Assembly: GCA_015472025.1 (NCBI GenBank)
Contig: BNHL01000001.1
Span: 4,762,001-4,826,000, forward strand
Source of the DNA: Cytophagales bacterium WSM2-2
Lineage (GTDB): Bacteria > Bacteroidota > Bacteroidia > Cytophagales > Cyclobacteriaceae
Reading direction: 5' to 3'
DNA: 64,000 nucleotides
The position numbers were made by a program, and so were the translations under genes. The notes under the pieces were generated by a model. The model worked only from the letters and a program-made list of their open reading frames with translations, did no database searches and was not told the origin of the DNA. This document shows, in pieces, positions 1 to 9,218 of this stretch (its first letter is position 1; every line of letters starts with the position of its first letter).

Positions 1-339
1 GATCTTGGACTGCTAATGTCCAGGGAGCAACTCTATAAAGAAAACGACCTCAAACTGGAAACGCTTGCTGAGAAATTAAAAAGCAACCGGCACTTTGTAT
101 CACAGGTCATCAATCAATACTACAACACCAATTTTTTTGATTTCATCAATGCAAATAGAATTGATGAGGCTAAACGACTATTGGTCAGTGACGACCATGA
201 ACTGAACATCATAGAAATAGCCTATGCCGTTGGCTACAACAACAAAGTAACCTTCAATACAGTTTTTAAGCGTTTTACGGGTACCACTCCTTCGGAGTAC
301 CGAAAACAAAATCACTATCAACTCAAGGCAGGCAATTAG
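1..339 (+). CDS. AraC-family transcriptional regulator, C-terminal part
   Basis: The reading frame is open from the first base, so this is the 3' end of a gene that begins outside the window. The visible 112 residues form the AraC-type double helix-turn-helix. The first helix pair lies around LETLAEKLKSNRHFVSQVIN. The second includes the family hallmark IIEIAYAVGYNNKVTFNTVFKRFTG followed by TPSEYR. Known members bind promoter DNA through this domain. The sensing part is missing, and in Bacteroidota such C-termini often sit behind membrane helices or two-component hybrids. It ends 76 bp before the barrel-protein gene on the same strand and could regulate it, but that is inference. Confidence 0.9.
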   Translation, partial: DLGLLMSREQLYKENDLKLETLAEKLKSNRHFVSQVINQYYNTNFFDFINANRIDEAKRLLVSDDHELNIIEIAYAVGYNNKVTFNTVFKRFTGTTPSEYRKQNHYQLKAGN

Positions 340-415
340 GTAAACCTTTATCGGGATAGACGAAGTAGCGTCCGGCTTCTCTGAAATTTACTTGAAAATC
401 AAATCAAGGAAATTC

Positions 416-2851
416 ATGAGAACGATGTTTAGCTACCTTACAATTTCAGCATTGGTGATCACAACAGTGGTTTGTTCTGTTGCCCAATCCAAATCTGCGA
501 GAATAGAAGGGCGTGCCAGCAATGAGAAAGGCGAGCCAATAGAATATGTTACGGTATTGTTGCGACAGCCACAAGATTCAATCCTGGTGTCGGGAGTCAT
601 TACCAATGCAGCTGGTCAGTATTCCTTTGAATCAGTAGCACCAGGAAAATACATACTCACGCTAACATTCATGGGGTACCATAAACAGTCGGTACCCATT
701 GAACTACAAGCCGGTGTCAGCATTTACACGGTCCCACCAATTACTCTAAAGGAAGACACCAGGGTTCTTGGCGAAGTGGTTGTCAGCGCACAGAAAACGC
801 TGGTGGAGCAAGACGGTGGCAAACTCATTTTTAATGTGAAAAACTCCATCATCGCTGCCGGTGGTTCTGCAGCTGAACTTTTAGAGCGAGCTCCCGGTGT
901 GAGTATAGACCAAAACAACCAAATATCGGTCAACGGCAAAACTGGCGTCAATGTCATGATAGATGGTAAACCCACCTACCTGCCACCGGCCGAGCTGGCC
1001 ACCTTGCTTCGCAGCATGAATGCAAACAATATTGCAACCATAGAAATTATTTCCAATCCATCAGCCCGCTATGATGCCAGTGGTAACTCTGGTGTCATTA
1101 ACATCAAACTGAAAAAGAATACCCTGGAGGGGTTCAACGGTTCTATCATTGCGGGAACCGGTTACGGCCGTTATGGCAAGGCTAATGGAAGTGTCAATCT
1201 GAACTATCGCATAAGGAAATGGAATCACTTTCTCAACTATGGATATACTTTTAACAAGCGGTTTGCCGATGTATTCACCAATCGTGTTACACTTCGTAAT
1301 ACCGACCCCGTTTACTATACTCAACAGCTTGACCGGATTCAAAGGTTGCCCTCTCATACATGGCAAGCAGGGTCAGAATGGCAATGGAATTCTAAAAACT
1401 CAATTACGATCATGACATCAGGTATTTACAATGAGCGACTCACGGACACCAATTCATTTACACAAATAAAATCAGCATCCGGTGGCAAGGCAGACTCAAC
1501 GTTTACGCTGACCAGCGACCAACGATATCGCTGGCACAACATTTCAAGCTCAATTGGCTACAAGCATCTGTTTGCACGCACAGGCAGCGAATTCTCCATC
1601 GATGTTGACTACTCCAATTATGAATTTAAGCTCAACGACAACTTTGCAATCAAACAATTTGAGCAACAGGGCATTCTTACAAAGCAATACAACGTGTTGA
1701 GCAACCAACCTTCATCGTTTAATATTTATACCTCGCGTGTGGATTATGTGCATCGCTTGAATAAGCAAACCTCCGTAGAGGCGGGGGCTAAGTTCAGTTA
1801 TGTAAACACGGTAAACGAAATATTTTTTGCCAATAACCAAAATGGACAGTTTGAAACTGATTTAACAAGGTCGACAGATTTTAACTACACAGAAAAGGTT
1901 GGGGCTGGCTACGTGACAATGAAAACAAAATTGTTGGGGTTTGATGCACAGCTGGGATTGCGGGCCGAGCAGACTCACTACGATGGGTTTTCGAAAAGAA
2001 CTCAGCAATCAATCGAGCGAGACTATTTCAGGATGTTTCCAAACATCAGTCTTAATCACAACCTCTTGGAGAACTATCAATTTAGTTTTGCCTATAGTTA
2101 TCGGATTGACCGGCCGGCCTATAATGACCTGTACCCCTACGTCTTCTACTTCGATCCTTTCGCCAGTCAGAAAGGAAACCCTGCATTGCTTCCGCAGTTC
2201 ACACACAACTTCCAATTCTCACAGACGATTGCAAGGGATTTTACTGTCAACCTCGGGTACAGTACTGCTTCACAATATATCGCATTTGTCATACTGCTTA
2301 ACGAAGACAGGGTGTCAGAGTATTCGATCAAGAAAAACTTTGACAGGTTCCAAAACTATTACCTTACTGTAAGCGCTCCTGTAAGAGTCAGCAGGAATTG
2401 GACGATCAATAGCAACATCAATTTATTTTACAATCGTTTTAACACACAGTTTCTGGATGACGTTTATAACGTTGGCAAATTCAGTGGCATCGCTACTATC
2501 ACGCAAACCGTAACATTACCGTGGGAACTCACGGGCGAAATTACGACCACGTATAATGCACCTAATGTGTCGGGGCTTATTCAGACTCAGGCACTGGGTT
2601 CAGTGAATGTGGGACTGCAAAAAAAGATATTCGACAAAAAAGGCTCGTTCCGTTTAAATGTTACTGACATTTTTTATACTAATCGGGTAGTGAACGGTGT
2701 CGTGTATCCCGGCCTTGATGTGCAATTTTATAATTACCCCGAAACCCGTGTTATCAGGTTTAATTTTACTTACAACATTGGCAAGATTGGAGAAGCTATG
2801 CACAAACGCAATGGGCAAGACGAGGAACGGAAAAGAGTCGGGATAAATTAA
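416..2851 (+). CDS. TonB-dependent receptor-like outer-membrane beta-barrel protein
   Basis: This is an 811-residue protein with an N-terminal signal peptide (about residues 1-24). A carboxypeptidase-regulatory-like beta domain follows at about 30-110 (IEGRASNEKGEPIEYVTV). A plug-like domain lies at about 125-235 and carries GVNVMIDGKPTYL, typical of the OMP_b-brl_3 family. The rest is a long barrel rich in alternating aromatic strands. Such proteins sit in the outer membrane and take up or bind unknown ligands. The ATG at 416 is preferred because it gives a clean signal peptide; an in-frame TTG at 392 would add eight basic residues. No SusD partner is adjacent, so the substrate cannot be inferred. 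It is convergent with the permease gene downstream. Confidence 0.88.
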   Translation: MRTMFSYLTISALVITTVVCSVAQSKSARIEGRASNEKGEPIEYVTVLLRQPQDSILVSGVITNAAGQYSFESVAPGKYILTLTFMGYHKQSVPIELQAGVSIYTVPPITLKEDTRVLGEVVVSAQKTLVEQDGGKLIFNVKNSIIAAGGSAAELLERAPGVSIDQNNQISVNGKTGVNVMIDGKPTYLPPAELATLLRSMNANNIATIEIISNPSARYDASGNSGVINIKLKKNTLEGFNGSIIAGTGYGRYGKANGSVNLNYRIRKWNHFLNYGYTFNKRFADVFTNRVTLRNTDPVYYTQQLDRIQRLPSHTWQAGSEWQWNSKNSITIMTSGIYNERLTDTNSFTQIKSASGGKADSTFTLTSDQRYRWHNISSSIGYKHLFARTGSEFSIDVDYSNYEFKLNDNFAIKQFEQQGILTKQYNVLSNQPSSFNIYTSRVDYVHRLNKQTSVEAGAKFSYVNTVNEIFFANNQNGQFETDLTRSTDFNYTEKVGAGYVTMKTKLLGFDAQLGLRAEQTHYDGFSKRTQQSIERDYFRMFPNISLNHNLLENYQFSFAYSYRIDRPAYNDLYPYVFYFDPFASQKGNPALLPQFTHNFQFSQTIARDFTVNLGYSTASQYIAFVILLNEDRVSEYSIKKNFDRFQNYYLTVSAPVRVSRNWTINSNINLFYNRFNTQFLDDVYNVGKFSGIATITQTVTLPWELTGEITTTYNAPNVSGLIQTQALGSVNVGLQKKIFDKKGSFRLNVTDIFYTNRVVNGVVYPGLDVQFYNYPETRVIRFNFTYNIGKIGEAMHKRNGQDEERKRVGIN

Positions 2852-2883
2852 ACAGAGTTTGTAACGACTAAGTTTAATCGATT

Positions 2884-5487
2884 CTATTCGCTCCTTAAAA
2901 CCTCCGTAGGATTTCTCAGCGCGGCCTTCAATGTCTGAAATCCTACTGTCAACATCGTGCACAACAGCGTAACCAGGCCAACGCCACCGAACACCCACCA
3001 GTAAATTGGTGTTCTATATTCGTACGACTGAAGCCAGTTGCGCATGATCAGCCAGGCGATCGGAAAGGCAACAATAAAGGAAAGCCCAACGAGCTTGAGA
3101 AAGTCAGAGGAGATCATTGATGTGATGTTGTTTACAGTTGCACCCAATATTTTCCTGATCCCTATTTCCTTGGAGCGTTGTTGTGCGGTATACGATGCAA
3201 GGCCGAATAATCCAAGACAGGAAATGAACACCGCGAGCACTCCAAAAATACCGGCCAGATTTTGGACCAGTGCTTCGGTCTTAAATAGCTTGTCAAACTC
3301 TGTATCTGTAAAATTATATTCAAAGGGGTATTCAGGGTTGTATACTTTCATTACTTTTTCGATCTCCTTAAGATCAGTTTGTATATCCGAGCCGCTGAGA
3401 CGGATTGTGAGTATTCTAAGGAAATTAGTCGCACCCGGACTTGAAGTAAGCATAACCGGTAGCGGTGATTTACGATAGACATTTCCGTAGACAAAATCTT
3501 TGACCACGCCTATCACTTTCATGTGATCCTTGCCGCTGATGATCTCTTCGCCAACAGGCGAATGGTCGCTGATCAGCTTGGCAAATGCTTCATTGATGAT
3601 TATACTGTTGGCGTCTGCCTGGGCGTCCGCATTGAAATCGCGTCCGTCTTTGATCGTCATCCCGACAGTAGAAATATATTCGGGAGTAACCGCCTCGGTG
3701 AGGATCGAAATATTTTGGTTAGGGTCCTTTCCCTGCCATGAATAGTGGCTGTCGTCATACCAGCCGAACCGAAATACCGGTTTTATACTCATGGTGGCAT
3801 TTTCAGCTACACCCTTGCGGATAAGCTCACTCTTGATGGCATTAAAATTCCCGCGCATCCCTCCACGCATCTCTATATATATAGTCTGTTGGGCAGTATA
3901 CCCGACATCACGCCCCTTTGTGAAATCGATCTGTTGATAAATGATCACGGTGGCAATCATTAAAGTAATCGACACCACGAATTGTACGATCACAAGTCCT
4001 TTTCGGATAAAACCGGAACCGGAGCTTGCTTTTATCTTCACTCCTTTCAGCACCTGGATGGGATTGAATGAAGACAAGTAAAAAGCAGGATAGCTTCCTG
4101 CCAGTAAGCCACAAGTCAATGTCACTGCCACAAGAGCACCGATGTGCCGCCAATCGTTCAATCGCATAGCTAGCTCTTTCCCTACGAGTGAATTGAATGC
4201 CGGAATAATAGAATAGACAATCGTGATCGATACCAGTACCGAAACGAATGCCAACATCAATGACTCCGAAAGGAATTGTGAGATAAGTATGCGTCTGCCT
4301 GCACCTAATGTTTTGCGAACACCGACCTCTTTTACCCGTTGATCCGAACGCGCAGTGGCAAGATTCATGAAGTTGATGCATGCCACCAGCAGAATGATAC
4401 ACGCGATGATTGTAAAAAGCCTCACGTATTTGATCTGGCCGTTGCCGTCCGGGCTTCCGTTTGAAAAACTATTGTAAAGGTGCCAGTCATTCATTGGGAA
4501 TAAAAAACAGGAATTGGTCTTCTTAGGGTTTCTGTCCCTCAAAACTTTGGTGAGTTTCTCATTGATCGCATTGATATCCGCATCAGGGTATAGCTCGACA
4601 AGCGTGACTGCTGCCATCGCATCCCATTGAATCAGCCAGGGGGCCTTGCTTTCCAGCAGCTCATACCGTGCAAACCAATCTCCCTTGAATGATGAATTCG
4701 GGTGTGGGTTTCGGACGACTGCCGTAATCGTAAAGAGCTTATCCTTGTCTATGCTTACAGTCTTGCCCAATACATCTGTTGTGCCGAAGAACTTCAGGGC
4801 CATTCGTTCGGTGATCACAAGGGCATACAGATCGTTAAGCGCTGTTTCAGGGGAACCCTTCAGCAATCGCGGATCTATCATAGACAGGAAAGTAGAATCG
4901 ACATATTCACCTTTCTCATAAAATGCTTTGTCGTTGGCGGTTATGAGTGCTGTATTAAGGTCACCTGTAATTCGAGATGCGTGCTTGATCCCGGAGACTT
5001 CGTCTGTCAGCACTGCGGCCATTGGTCCGGGCAGATTGCTGCTCGTATAGGCAACACCTTCGTGAAGCTCATTCTCCATCACCTTGTAGATATGCTTTCG
5101 GTTCGAAACATCATGATCGAAGGTGACTTCGTCTTCTACCCAAAGGAAGATAAGCGATGCGCAGGCCACCCCAACCGCCAGGCCGGCCACGTTCAATGTG
5201 CTATAGCCACGGTTCTTCCACAGGTTTCGTAGCGTTGATTTGAAATAATTTGTCATAAAAGTTTCAGTCTGCCGCTGTTTATGTTTAGAGATGCTTTTCC
5301 TGAATGGCCGTAAAAGTGTAAACACTGTCCACAGGTATTTCCATCGGGCTTTTTTCCCGCCATGCTCCTTTACCCAGTGTATATACATTTCTTCGAGATC
5401 TCCTTCCACTTCCTCAATTGTATTCGGGTCAGCAAACCTTTGAAGTAGTTTTCGTGGCAAGGATGGAGTATGGATTTCTTTCGACAT
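2884..5487 (-). CDS. FtsX/MacB-like ABC transporter permease with N-terminal prefix domain
   Basis: This 867-residue protein has a soluble prefix at about 1-75 (RFADPNTIEEVEGDLEEMY, a permease-prefix domain typical of Bacteroidota). A first membrane helix, MacB-type periplasmic domain and three-helix FtsX unit follow, and the pattern then repeats. Each FtsX unit contains the conserved (R)VKEVGVRKTLGA or RSKEIGIRKILGA motif. It is thought to act as the membrane part of a mechanotransmitting ABC complex; no ATPase gene is adjacent. The ATG at 5487 lies 8 bp after the padR stop, while an upstream TTG at 5508 would overlap it. The padR-permease pairing suggests that the upstream repressor controls its expression. 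Confidence 0.9.
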   Translation of the reverse strand: MSKEIHTPSLPRKLLQRFADPNTIEEVEGDLEEMYIHWVKEHGGKKARWKYLWTVFTLLRPFRKSISKHKQRQTETFMTNYFKSTLRNLWKNRGYSTLNVAGLAVGVACASLIFLWVEDEVTFDHDVSNRKHIYKVMENELHEGVAYTSSNLPGPMAAVLTDEVSGIKHASRITGDLNTALITANDKAFYEKGEYVDSTFLSMIDPRLLKGSPETALNDLYALVITERMALKFFGTTDVLGKTVSIDKDKLFTITAVVRNPHPNSSFKGDWFARYELLESKAPWLIQWDAMAAVTLVELYPDADINAINEKLTKVLRDRNPKKTNSCFLFPMNDWHLYNSFSNGSPDGNGQIKYVRLFTIIACIILLVACINFMNLATARSDQRVKEVGVRKTLGAGRRILISQFLSESLMLAFVSVLVSITIVYSIIPAFNSLVGKELAMRLNDWRHIGALVAVTLTCGLLAGSYPAFYLSSFNPIQVLKGVKIKASSGSGFIRKGLVIVQFVVSITLMIATVIIYQQIDFTKGRDVGYTAQQTIYIEMRGGMRGNFNAIKSELIRKGVAENATMSIKPVFRFGWYDDSHYSWQGKDPNQNISILTEAVTPEYISTVGMTIKDGRDFNADAQADANSIIINEAFAKLISDHSPVGEEIISGKDHMKVIGVVKDFVYGNVYRKSPLPVMLTSSPGATNFLRILTIRLSGSDIQTDLKEIEKVMKVYNPEYPFEYNFTDTEFDKLFKTEALVQNLAGIFGVLAVFISCLGLFGLASYTAQQRSKEIGIRKILGATVNNITSMISSDFLKLVGLSFIVAFPIAWLIMRNWLQSYEYRTPIYWWVFGGVGLVTLLCTMLTVGFQTLKAALRNPTEVLRSE

Positions 5488-5494
5488 CTGATTT

Positions 5495-5833
5495 TTAATT
5501 TTCAGCAAGTCTTAGAATTCTCTTGGGAACCGATGCCCAAAGAGCATCCCTTGTATCTTTTACCTCACGGAGTATTCGGCAGCCAAGTGGTGTAATCGTG
5601 AAATACCTTTTTCGCCTCCCTCCTCGCTCAGTCGTTGCACCCATCATCTGAGACTCGAGCAGGCCTTTTTCCTCCAAACGTTGAAGTGTGGTATGCACTG
5701 TATTGAATCCGGGTTGCCTTCCTGTTTGCTTCTCAATCTCAAGAGTAACGGTGACTCCATAGGCTTCCCCATCAAGCCTGGCCGTTATCAAAAGCACAAT
5801 TTCCTCAAATTCTCCTATGCTGTATTTCATCAT
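5495..5833 (-). CDS. PadR-family transcriptional repressor
   Basis: This is a 112-residue winged-helix protein. The features are GVTVTLEIEKQTGRQPGFNTVHTTLQRLEEKGLLES, a PadR-type helix-turn-helix and wing, then GGRRKRYFTITPLG, the usual beta-hairpin that ends the DNA-binding domain. PadR proteins repress promoters and are released by small ligands. It is the first gene of a two-gene unit with the FtsX-type permease 8 bp downstream, which it probably regulates together with itself. Two adjacent ATGs (5833 and 5830) could serve as the start. Confidence 0.92.
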   Translation of the reverse strand: MMKYSIGEFEEIVLLITARLDGEAYGVTVTLEIEKQTGRQPGFNTVHTTLQRLEEKGLLESQMMGATTERGGRRKRYFTITPLGCRILREVKDTRDALWASVPKRILRLAEN

Positions 5834-6020
5834 ATATGATTACATCTTATTTTGTCGATCAAATAGAGTGCCAATATATAAACAGTTCGTATTAAGCTGT
5901 GTTTTCTAAAGACACATTATGAATACGAGTACGGAAATGGACATTGGTGAAGCAATAACGGACAGGCTTTTGACCCGGGAGAGTAAAAAAATCGGAAACT
6001 CAATGTTCAGGGTTCTGTGA

Positions 6021-6932
6021 TCAAAACAAAAACAAGAGAGCAAATGAGCCGCGAGATTGAAAATGCGTTTGGCCATTGAATAGATCTTGACTTACAGGCA
6101 AAAATCCATTACCAGAAAAACCTATTTTACCTCGTTGCACATTGAGGCCTGCAAGCCCACTCAACACATAACCTCTGCTTCCAATAATTTCCTGTCCTTG
6201 ATATCGATTTGAATTATTGTTGACAAAATTTAAACCAAACGATGGCCTGATGATAAACAACCCAGCATTCCAAGAATGAAAACAGGCGATGTTTAAGTAG
6301 ACCGTATTGCCAAATTTGTATTGTTGTGAATTGGCGGAATTGAATCGGTAAGTTACATTGGTCACAATCCCATTATTGCCTGATAGCAAATTATGCGTGG
6401 CGTTTATTAAATAGTCAGTTGACCCGGTGCCAGGCATTGAGCTAAAGTCTCCAACAGAAAAGGAAGGATTACTTACATCGACATCACTTTGACCACTGTT
6501 AAATTTTATTCCACCACCAAGGTAAAGGTTGTTGCTAATCGTGCGATGAGTTTCTGGGTTGACGTGCCTTAAAGTCAACATTTTGTAATTCGTTAGGAAA
6601 ACAATATCCCCAACTCCTTTAGTGTCAACTACCCCATCGTCACTCACCTTATGTGTTGTGATATATGGAATAAAAGTCATCATTTGTACTTTGCCAAATT
6701 GATACCCACCCCATAATTCAACGGAGTGAAAATAATCACGACTGAATTGACTACCATCTGCACTGGACGACTTAAACTGAGAATAGGTATAACGAACACC
6801 GGCAAACGCTTTAGTATAATTTGGCAGGATTCCAATCTGAAAATTACTATTTCCACATCCGCAAAACGGGCAGGCAGCCGCTGACAAGAAAGACAGAACT
6901 ATAAGAATTAAGGGACAAAATAGTCGTATCAT
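6021..6932 (-). CDS. Putative outer-membrane barrel protein with Cys-rich N-terminus
   Basis: This 303-residue protein has a signal peptide (about 1-19). Immediately after the expected cleavage site comes CPFCGCGNSNF, an unusual cluster of three cysteines. The remainder shows alternating amphipathic strands with Gly and aromatic girdle residues and ends in FALLFLF, with the C-terminal Phe expected of an outer-membrane barrel. It resembles the loose PF13557 (phenol-pathway MetA-like) barrel group, but its function is unknown. It lies 23 bp downstream of the fasciclin lipoprotein on the same strand and is likely cotranscribed with it. The cysteine cluster hints at metal or haem binding, which is inference only. 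Confidence 0.7.
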   Translation of the reverse strand: MIRLFCPLILIVLSFLSAAACPFCGCGNSNFQIGILPNYTKAFAGVRYTYSQFKSSSADGSQFSRDYFHSVELWGGYQFGKVQMMTFIPYITTHKVSDDGVVDTKGVGDIVFLTNYKMLTLRHVNPETHRTISNNLYLGGGIKFNSGQSDVDVSNPSFSVGDFSSMPGTGSTDYLINATHNLLSGNNGIVTNVTYRFNSANSQQYKFGNTVYLNIACFHSWNAGLFIIRPSFGLNFVNNNSNRYQGQEIIGSRGYVLSGLAGLNVQRGKIGFSGNGFLPVSQDLFNGQTHFQSRGSFALLFLF

Positions 6933-6955
6933 AAATGTGATTTAGCGTTCGTCCA

Positions 6956-7528
6956 TTATTTCTTTGCAGGAGGAATAAGTACTGCATCAGTTACGTAAAC
7001 GATACCATTGGAAGCAGGAACTGTAGCCACAATGTTCGCTCCGTTTACAGTATACTTTCCATCCTTGACTCCAATAACAACGTTGTCAAGGTTTACTTGA
7101 TTTATTTTTTGACCGTCCTGCAGATTCTCAAGTTTATACACTCCTACAGAGACATGATATTCCAGAATATTACGCAAGGCGTCTTTGCTTTCCGGTTTTA
7201 ATAATCCATCAACTGTACCCGCAGGCAACTTGTCGAAAGCGGCATTCGTAGGTGCAAAAACCGTGAACGGACCAGCATTCGACAAAACATCAACATACGA
7301 TGCAGCCTTAAGCGCTGTAACTAAAGTAGTATGATCAGAAGAGCCAACTGCCACGCGGACCACATCCTTTTTGGATACATCGTCCTTAACAGATGATTGA
7401 CCACCACCTTCTGTCGGTGCTTCAGTATTAGCATCAGTCGGTTGCTGGGTTTTGCCGCCACAGGAAAATAAGAATATCGCCAATGTCACTGACAGCAACA
7501 TTGACAAACTGGTTTGATTGGTTTTCAT
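6956..7528 (-). CDS. Fasciclin (FAS1) domain lipoprotein
   Basis: This is a 190-residue lipoprotein. Residues 1-23 form a signal peptide ending in the lipobox LFSC, with Cys23 as the lipidated residue. A Gly/Thr/Glu-rich linker follows, then one FAS1 domain at about 52-188. The diagnostic motifs are FTVFAPTNAAFDKLP and the C-terminal NGIVYVTDAVLIP. FAS1 domains mediate adhesion or matrix contact and in some bacteria accompany haem or respiratory genes. Two strong Fnr-like inverted repeats lie 47 and 106 bp upstream of the start. Together with the position after nosY, they suggest anaerobic induction with the nos genes. Confidence 0.92.
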   Translation of the reverse strand: MKTNQTSLSMLLSVTLAIFLFSCGGKTQQPTDANTEAPTEGGGQSSVKDDVSKKDVVRVAVGSSDHTTLVTALKAASYVDVLSNAGPFTVFAPTNAAFDKLPAGTVDGLLKPESKDALRNILEYHVSVGVYKLENLQDGQKINQVNLDNVVIGVKDGKYTVNGANIVATVPASNGIVYVTDAVLIPPAKK

Positions 7529-7574
7529 TGTCGTGATTTTTTTCTACAACATTCCTTAATAGCCGGGAATTGAA

Positions 7575-7592
7575 TTATGATTTCGATCATGT
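7575..7592. promoter_or_regulatory. Fnr/Dnr-like operator upstream of fasciclin gene (proximal)
   Basis: The inverted repeat TTATGA-TTTCGA-TCATGT has ATGA and TCAT half-sites separated by six bases. That is the same spacing as in Crp/Fnr/Dnr sites. It is centred about 55 bp before the fasciclin start codon. A transcription start 41.5 bp downstream of the centre would leave a short leader of about 14 nt. Confidence 0.6.
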
Positions 7593-7633
7593 TCTTCCAT
7601 GATAATTGAAAGCTTTTCGTCAAAATTCCGGCA

Positions 7634-7651
7634 TTATGATCTCAGTCATAA
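7634..7651. promoter_or_regulatory. Fnr/Dnr-like operator upstream of fasciclin gene (distal)
   Basis: TTATGA-TCTCAG-TCATAA is a six-base half-site repeated perfectly in inverted orientation around a 6-bp spacer. It lies between the end of nosY (7729) and the fasciclin start (7528), 59 bp from the proximal site. It matches the sites upstream of the Crp/Fnr gene at 14.8 kb. Confidence 0.65.
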
Positions 7652-7728
7652 ACTGGCATTTGAATGCCCAGTGGATTTGATTTGATTTCAATTGGTTGTG
7701 CCGATTGACGGGATCAATGGCATCCGAA

Positions 7729-8496
7729 TCAGATGTCTTTTTTCGCGAATTTCTTCAACGCAAATAGAAGCGGACCTCCTATCCAGAGCATCAAAAACAA
7801 AAAGGAGTAAGTGATTCCTAAACTGCTTCCGAAGAAATTTCTATAGAATGCTCCGGTATATCCCATTAAAGCTGAAAGGTCCAATTTTAATAAGATGATT
7901 ATTCGGGCGAGATCTACTGGGTTTAAAGAGCTTAATATCAAAGTGACCTTCTCAAGCGGGTAGTCACTAAAACTGTATATGACATAGAGTACAAGTCCAT
8001 CATAGATCAACGTAAAATAGATCCAAAACAAGAGTGCAACTCCTATGCCTTTTGCTTTATCTCGTGTAGAAACCGATGCGAGCAATGCGAGTGATACAAA
8101 AACAAACGTGAGCAAGAGCCCCGAAAGAATCAAATACATTGCTGCTCCGCTGTAAGCCAGTAGCATCATAGGTACCGCCACTCCAACCAGGAACGCCAGT
8201 GCCAACGACATTGCCACTGAAAAGAACTCAGCAATAAAAATAGTTCTGCGATTGACTGGCTGGGAAAGCAAAAGCTCAATAAACTCGTATGAATTGAAGA
8301 AATGTGTTGTCGTGAAAACCACACTAACGAGAGGAACAACGAGAAGAATTATATTTAATAAGCTTAATGTTGATTTTCCCGGATCTGTATCCAGGCTATA
8401 CATGCTTAAAGTTACAACCATTAAAAAGGCAGTATAGAACAGGATGAACCGGCTTCTGACGATATCATAGAGAACGTACTTTGCTATCTTGATCAT
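7729..8496 (-). CDS. nosY: NosY-like ABC transporter permease
   Basis: This 255-residue hydrophobic protein has about six membrane segments and matches the ABC-2 type permease layout of NosY. In known nos systems NosY pairs with the ATPase NosF and periplasmic NosD to support assembly of the copper centre of N2O reductase. Its start overlaps the nosF stop in an ATGA arrangement, implying translational coupling. It is the last gene of the nos operon; a spacer of about 200 bp with two Fnr-like sites follows. Assignment rests on topology and on its place after nosF, because permease sequences of this type diverge strongly. Confidence 0.88.
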   Translation of the reverse strand: MIKIAKYVLYDIVRSRFILFYTAFLMVVTLSMYSLDTDPGKSTLSLLNIILLVVPLVSVVFTTTHFFNSYEFIELLLSQPVNRRTIFIAEFFSVAMSLALAFLVGVAVPMMLLAYSGAAMYLILSGLLLTFVFVSLALLASVSTRDKAKGIGVALLFWIYFTLIYDGLVLYVIYSFSDYPLEKVTLILSSLNPVDLARIIILLKLDLSALMGYTGAFYRNFFGSSLGITYSFLFLMLWIGGPLLFALKKFAKKDI

Positions 8497-9218
8497 TGTA
8501 TTTCAGCCGCTTTCAAGTTACGCTTCATGATCGTTGCAACCGCGCGACCTAATTTTAACTCACCCGTCTCTTTTTTCAATAAATCGATGGTGTCATTGAA
8601 CAACATTTTTCCGTCTTCCAGATAAACGAGGTTGGATGACAATTCATCCAAGTCACTCATAATGTGAGATGTGATCAGAAACAATTTATTCTTACTTGTC
8701 TCCGATTGAATTTTTTCTTTCAATATTTCGACAGCAATCGGATCGAGCCCTGCCGTGGGCTCATCAAGGATTAGAATTGGAGGATTAAAAAGAAAAGCAA
8801 GAGAAGCACTCACCTTTTGACGTGTCCCTCCTGAAAGAGTATGCATCCGTTTATCTTTCAGTTGATCAAGCTTAAATTCTCTAATCAAATCTTCGTCAAT
8901 TTTGTTTTCATCACTCCGAAGATCACGTATCATGCCAATGATTTGCCCGATTTTCATTTGATCAGGATACCGGCCAATCTGTGGCATGTACCCAATCAAC
9001 TTGCGATACACTGAATTCTGCAGAATGGATTTGCCGTCAACGAATATTTCGCCACGATCCGGCACCACCATCCCCAAAATGCATTTGATCAGTGTTGTTT
9101 TTCCTGAACCATTAGGACCGACAATAGCATATGACTTCCCTGATTCAAATTCGACATTGATTGAATCCAAAACTTCCAGCCGACCGAAACGTTTGTGAAT
9201 ATCAGTTATCGTAATCAT
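8493..9218 (-). CDS. nosF: NosF-like ABC transporter ATPase
   Basis: This is a 241-residue ABC ATPase. Walker A is GPNGSGKT at residues 34-41, the signature is LSGGTRQK at about 130-137, and Walker B is ILILDEPTAGLDP at about 150. A switch histidine follows in TSHIMSDLD. It powers the NosY permease in copper-site maturation of N2O reductase. The start overlaps the end of nosD by 17 bp and its stop overlaps the nosY start by 4 bp, so the three genes form a tightly coupled block. Confidence 0.92.
   Translation of the reverse strand: MITITDIHKRFGRLEVLDSINVEFESGKSYAIVGPNGSGKTTLIKCILGMVVPDRGEIFVDGKSILQNSVYRKLIGYMPQIGRYPDQMKIGQIIGMIRDLRSDENKIDEDLIREFKLDQLKDKRMHTLSGGTRQKVSASLAFLFNPPILILDEPTAGLDPIAVEILKEKIQSETSKNKLFLITSHIMSDLDELSSNLVYLEDGKMLFNDTIDLLKKETGELKLGRAVATIMKRNLKAAEIQ

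Noticed and set aside
4702-5232. Long plus-strand frame (176 residues) inside the FtsX permease gene
   Set aside because: Antisense to a gene with clear family motifs; its sequence shows no family and is a by-product of codon use.
5919-6020. A 33-residue plus-strand frame between padR and the barrel gene
   Set aside because: Hydrophilic, no helix or family, ends exactly at the convergent gene end. Too short to support without conservation.
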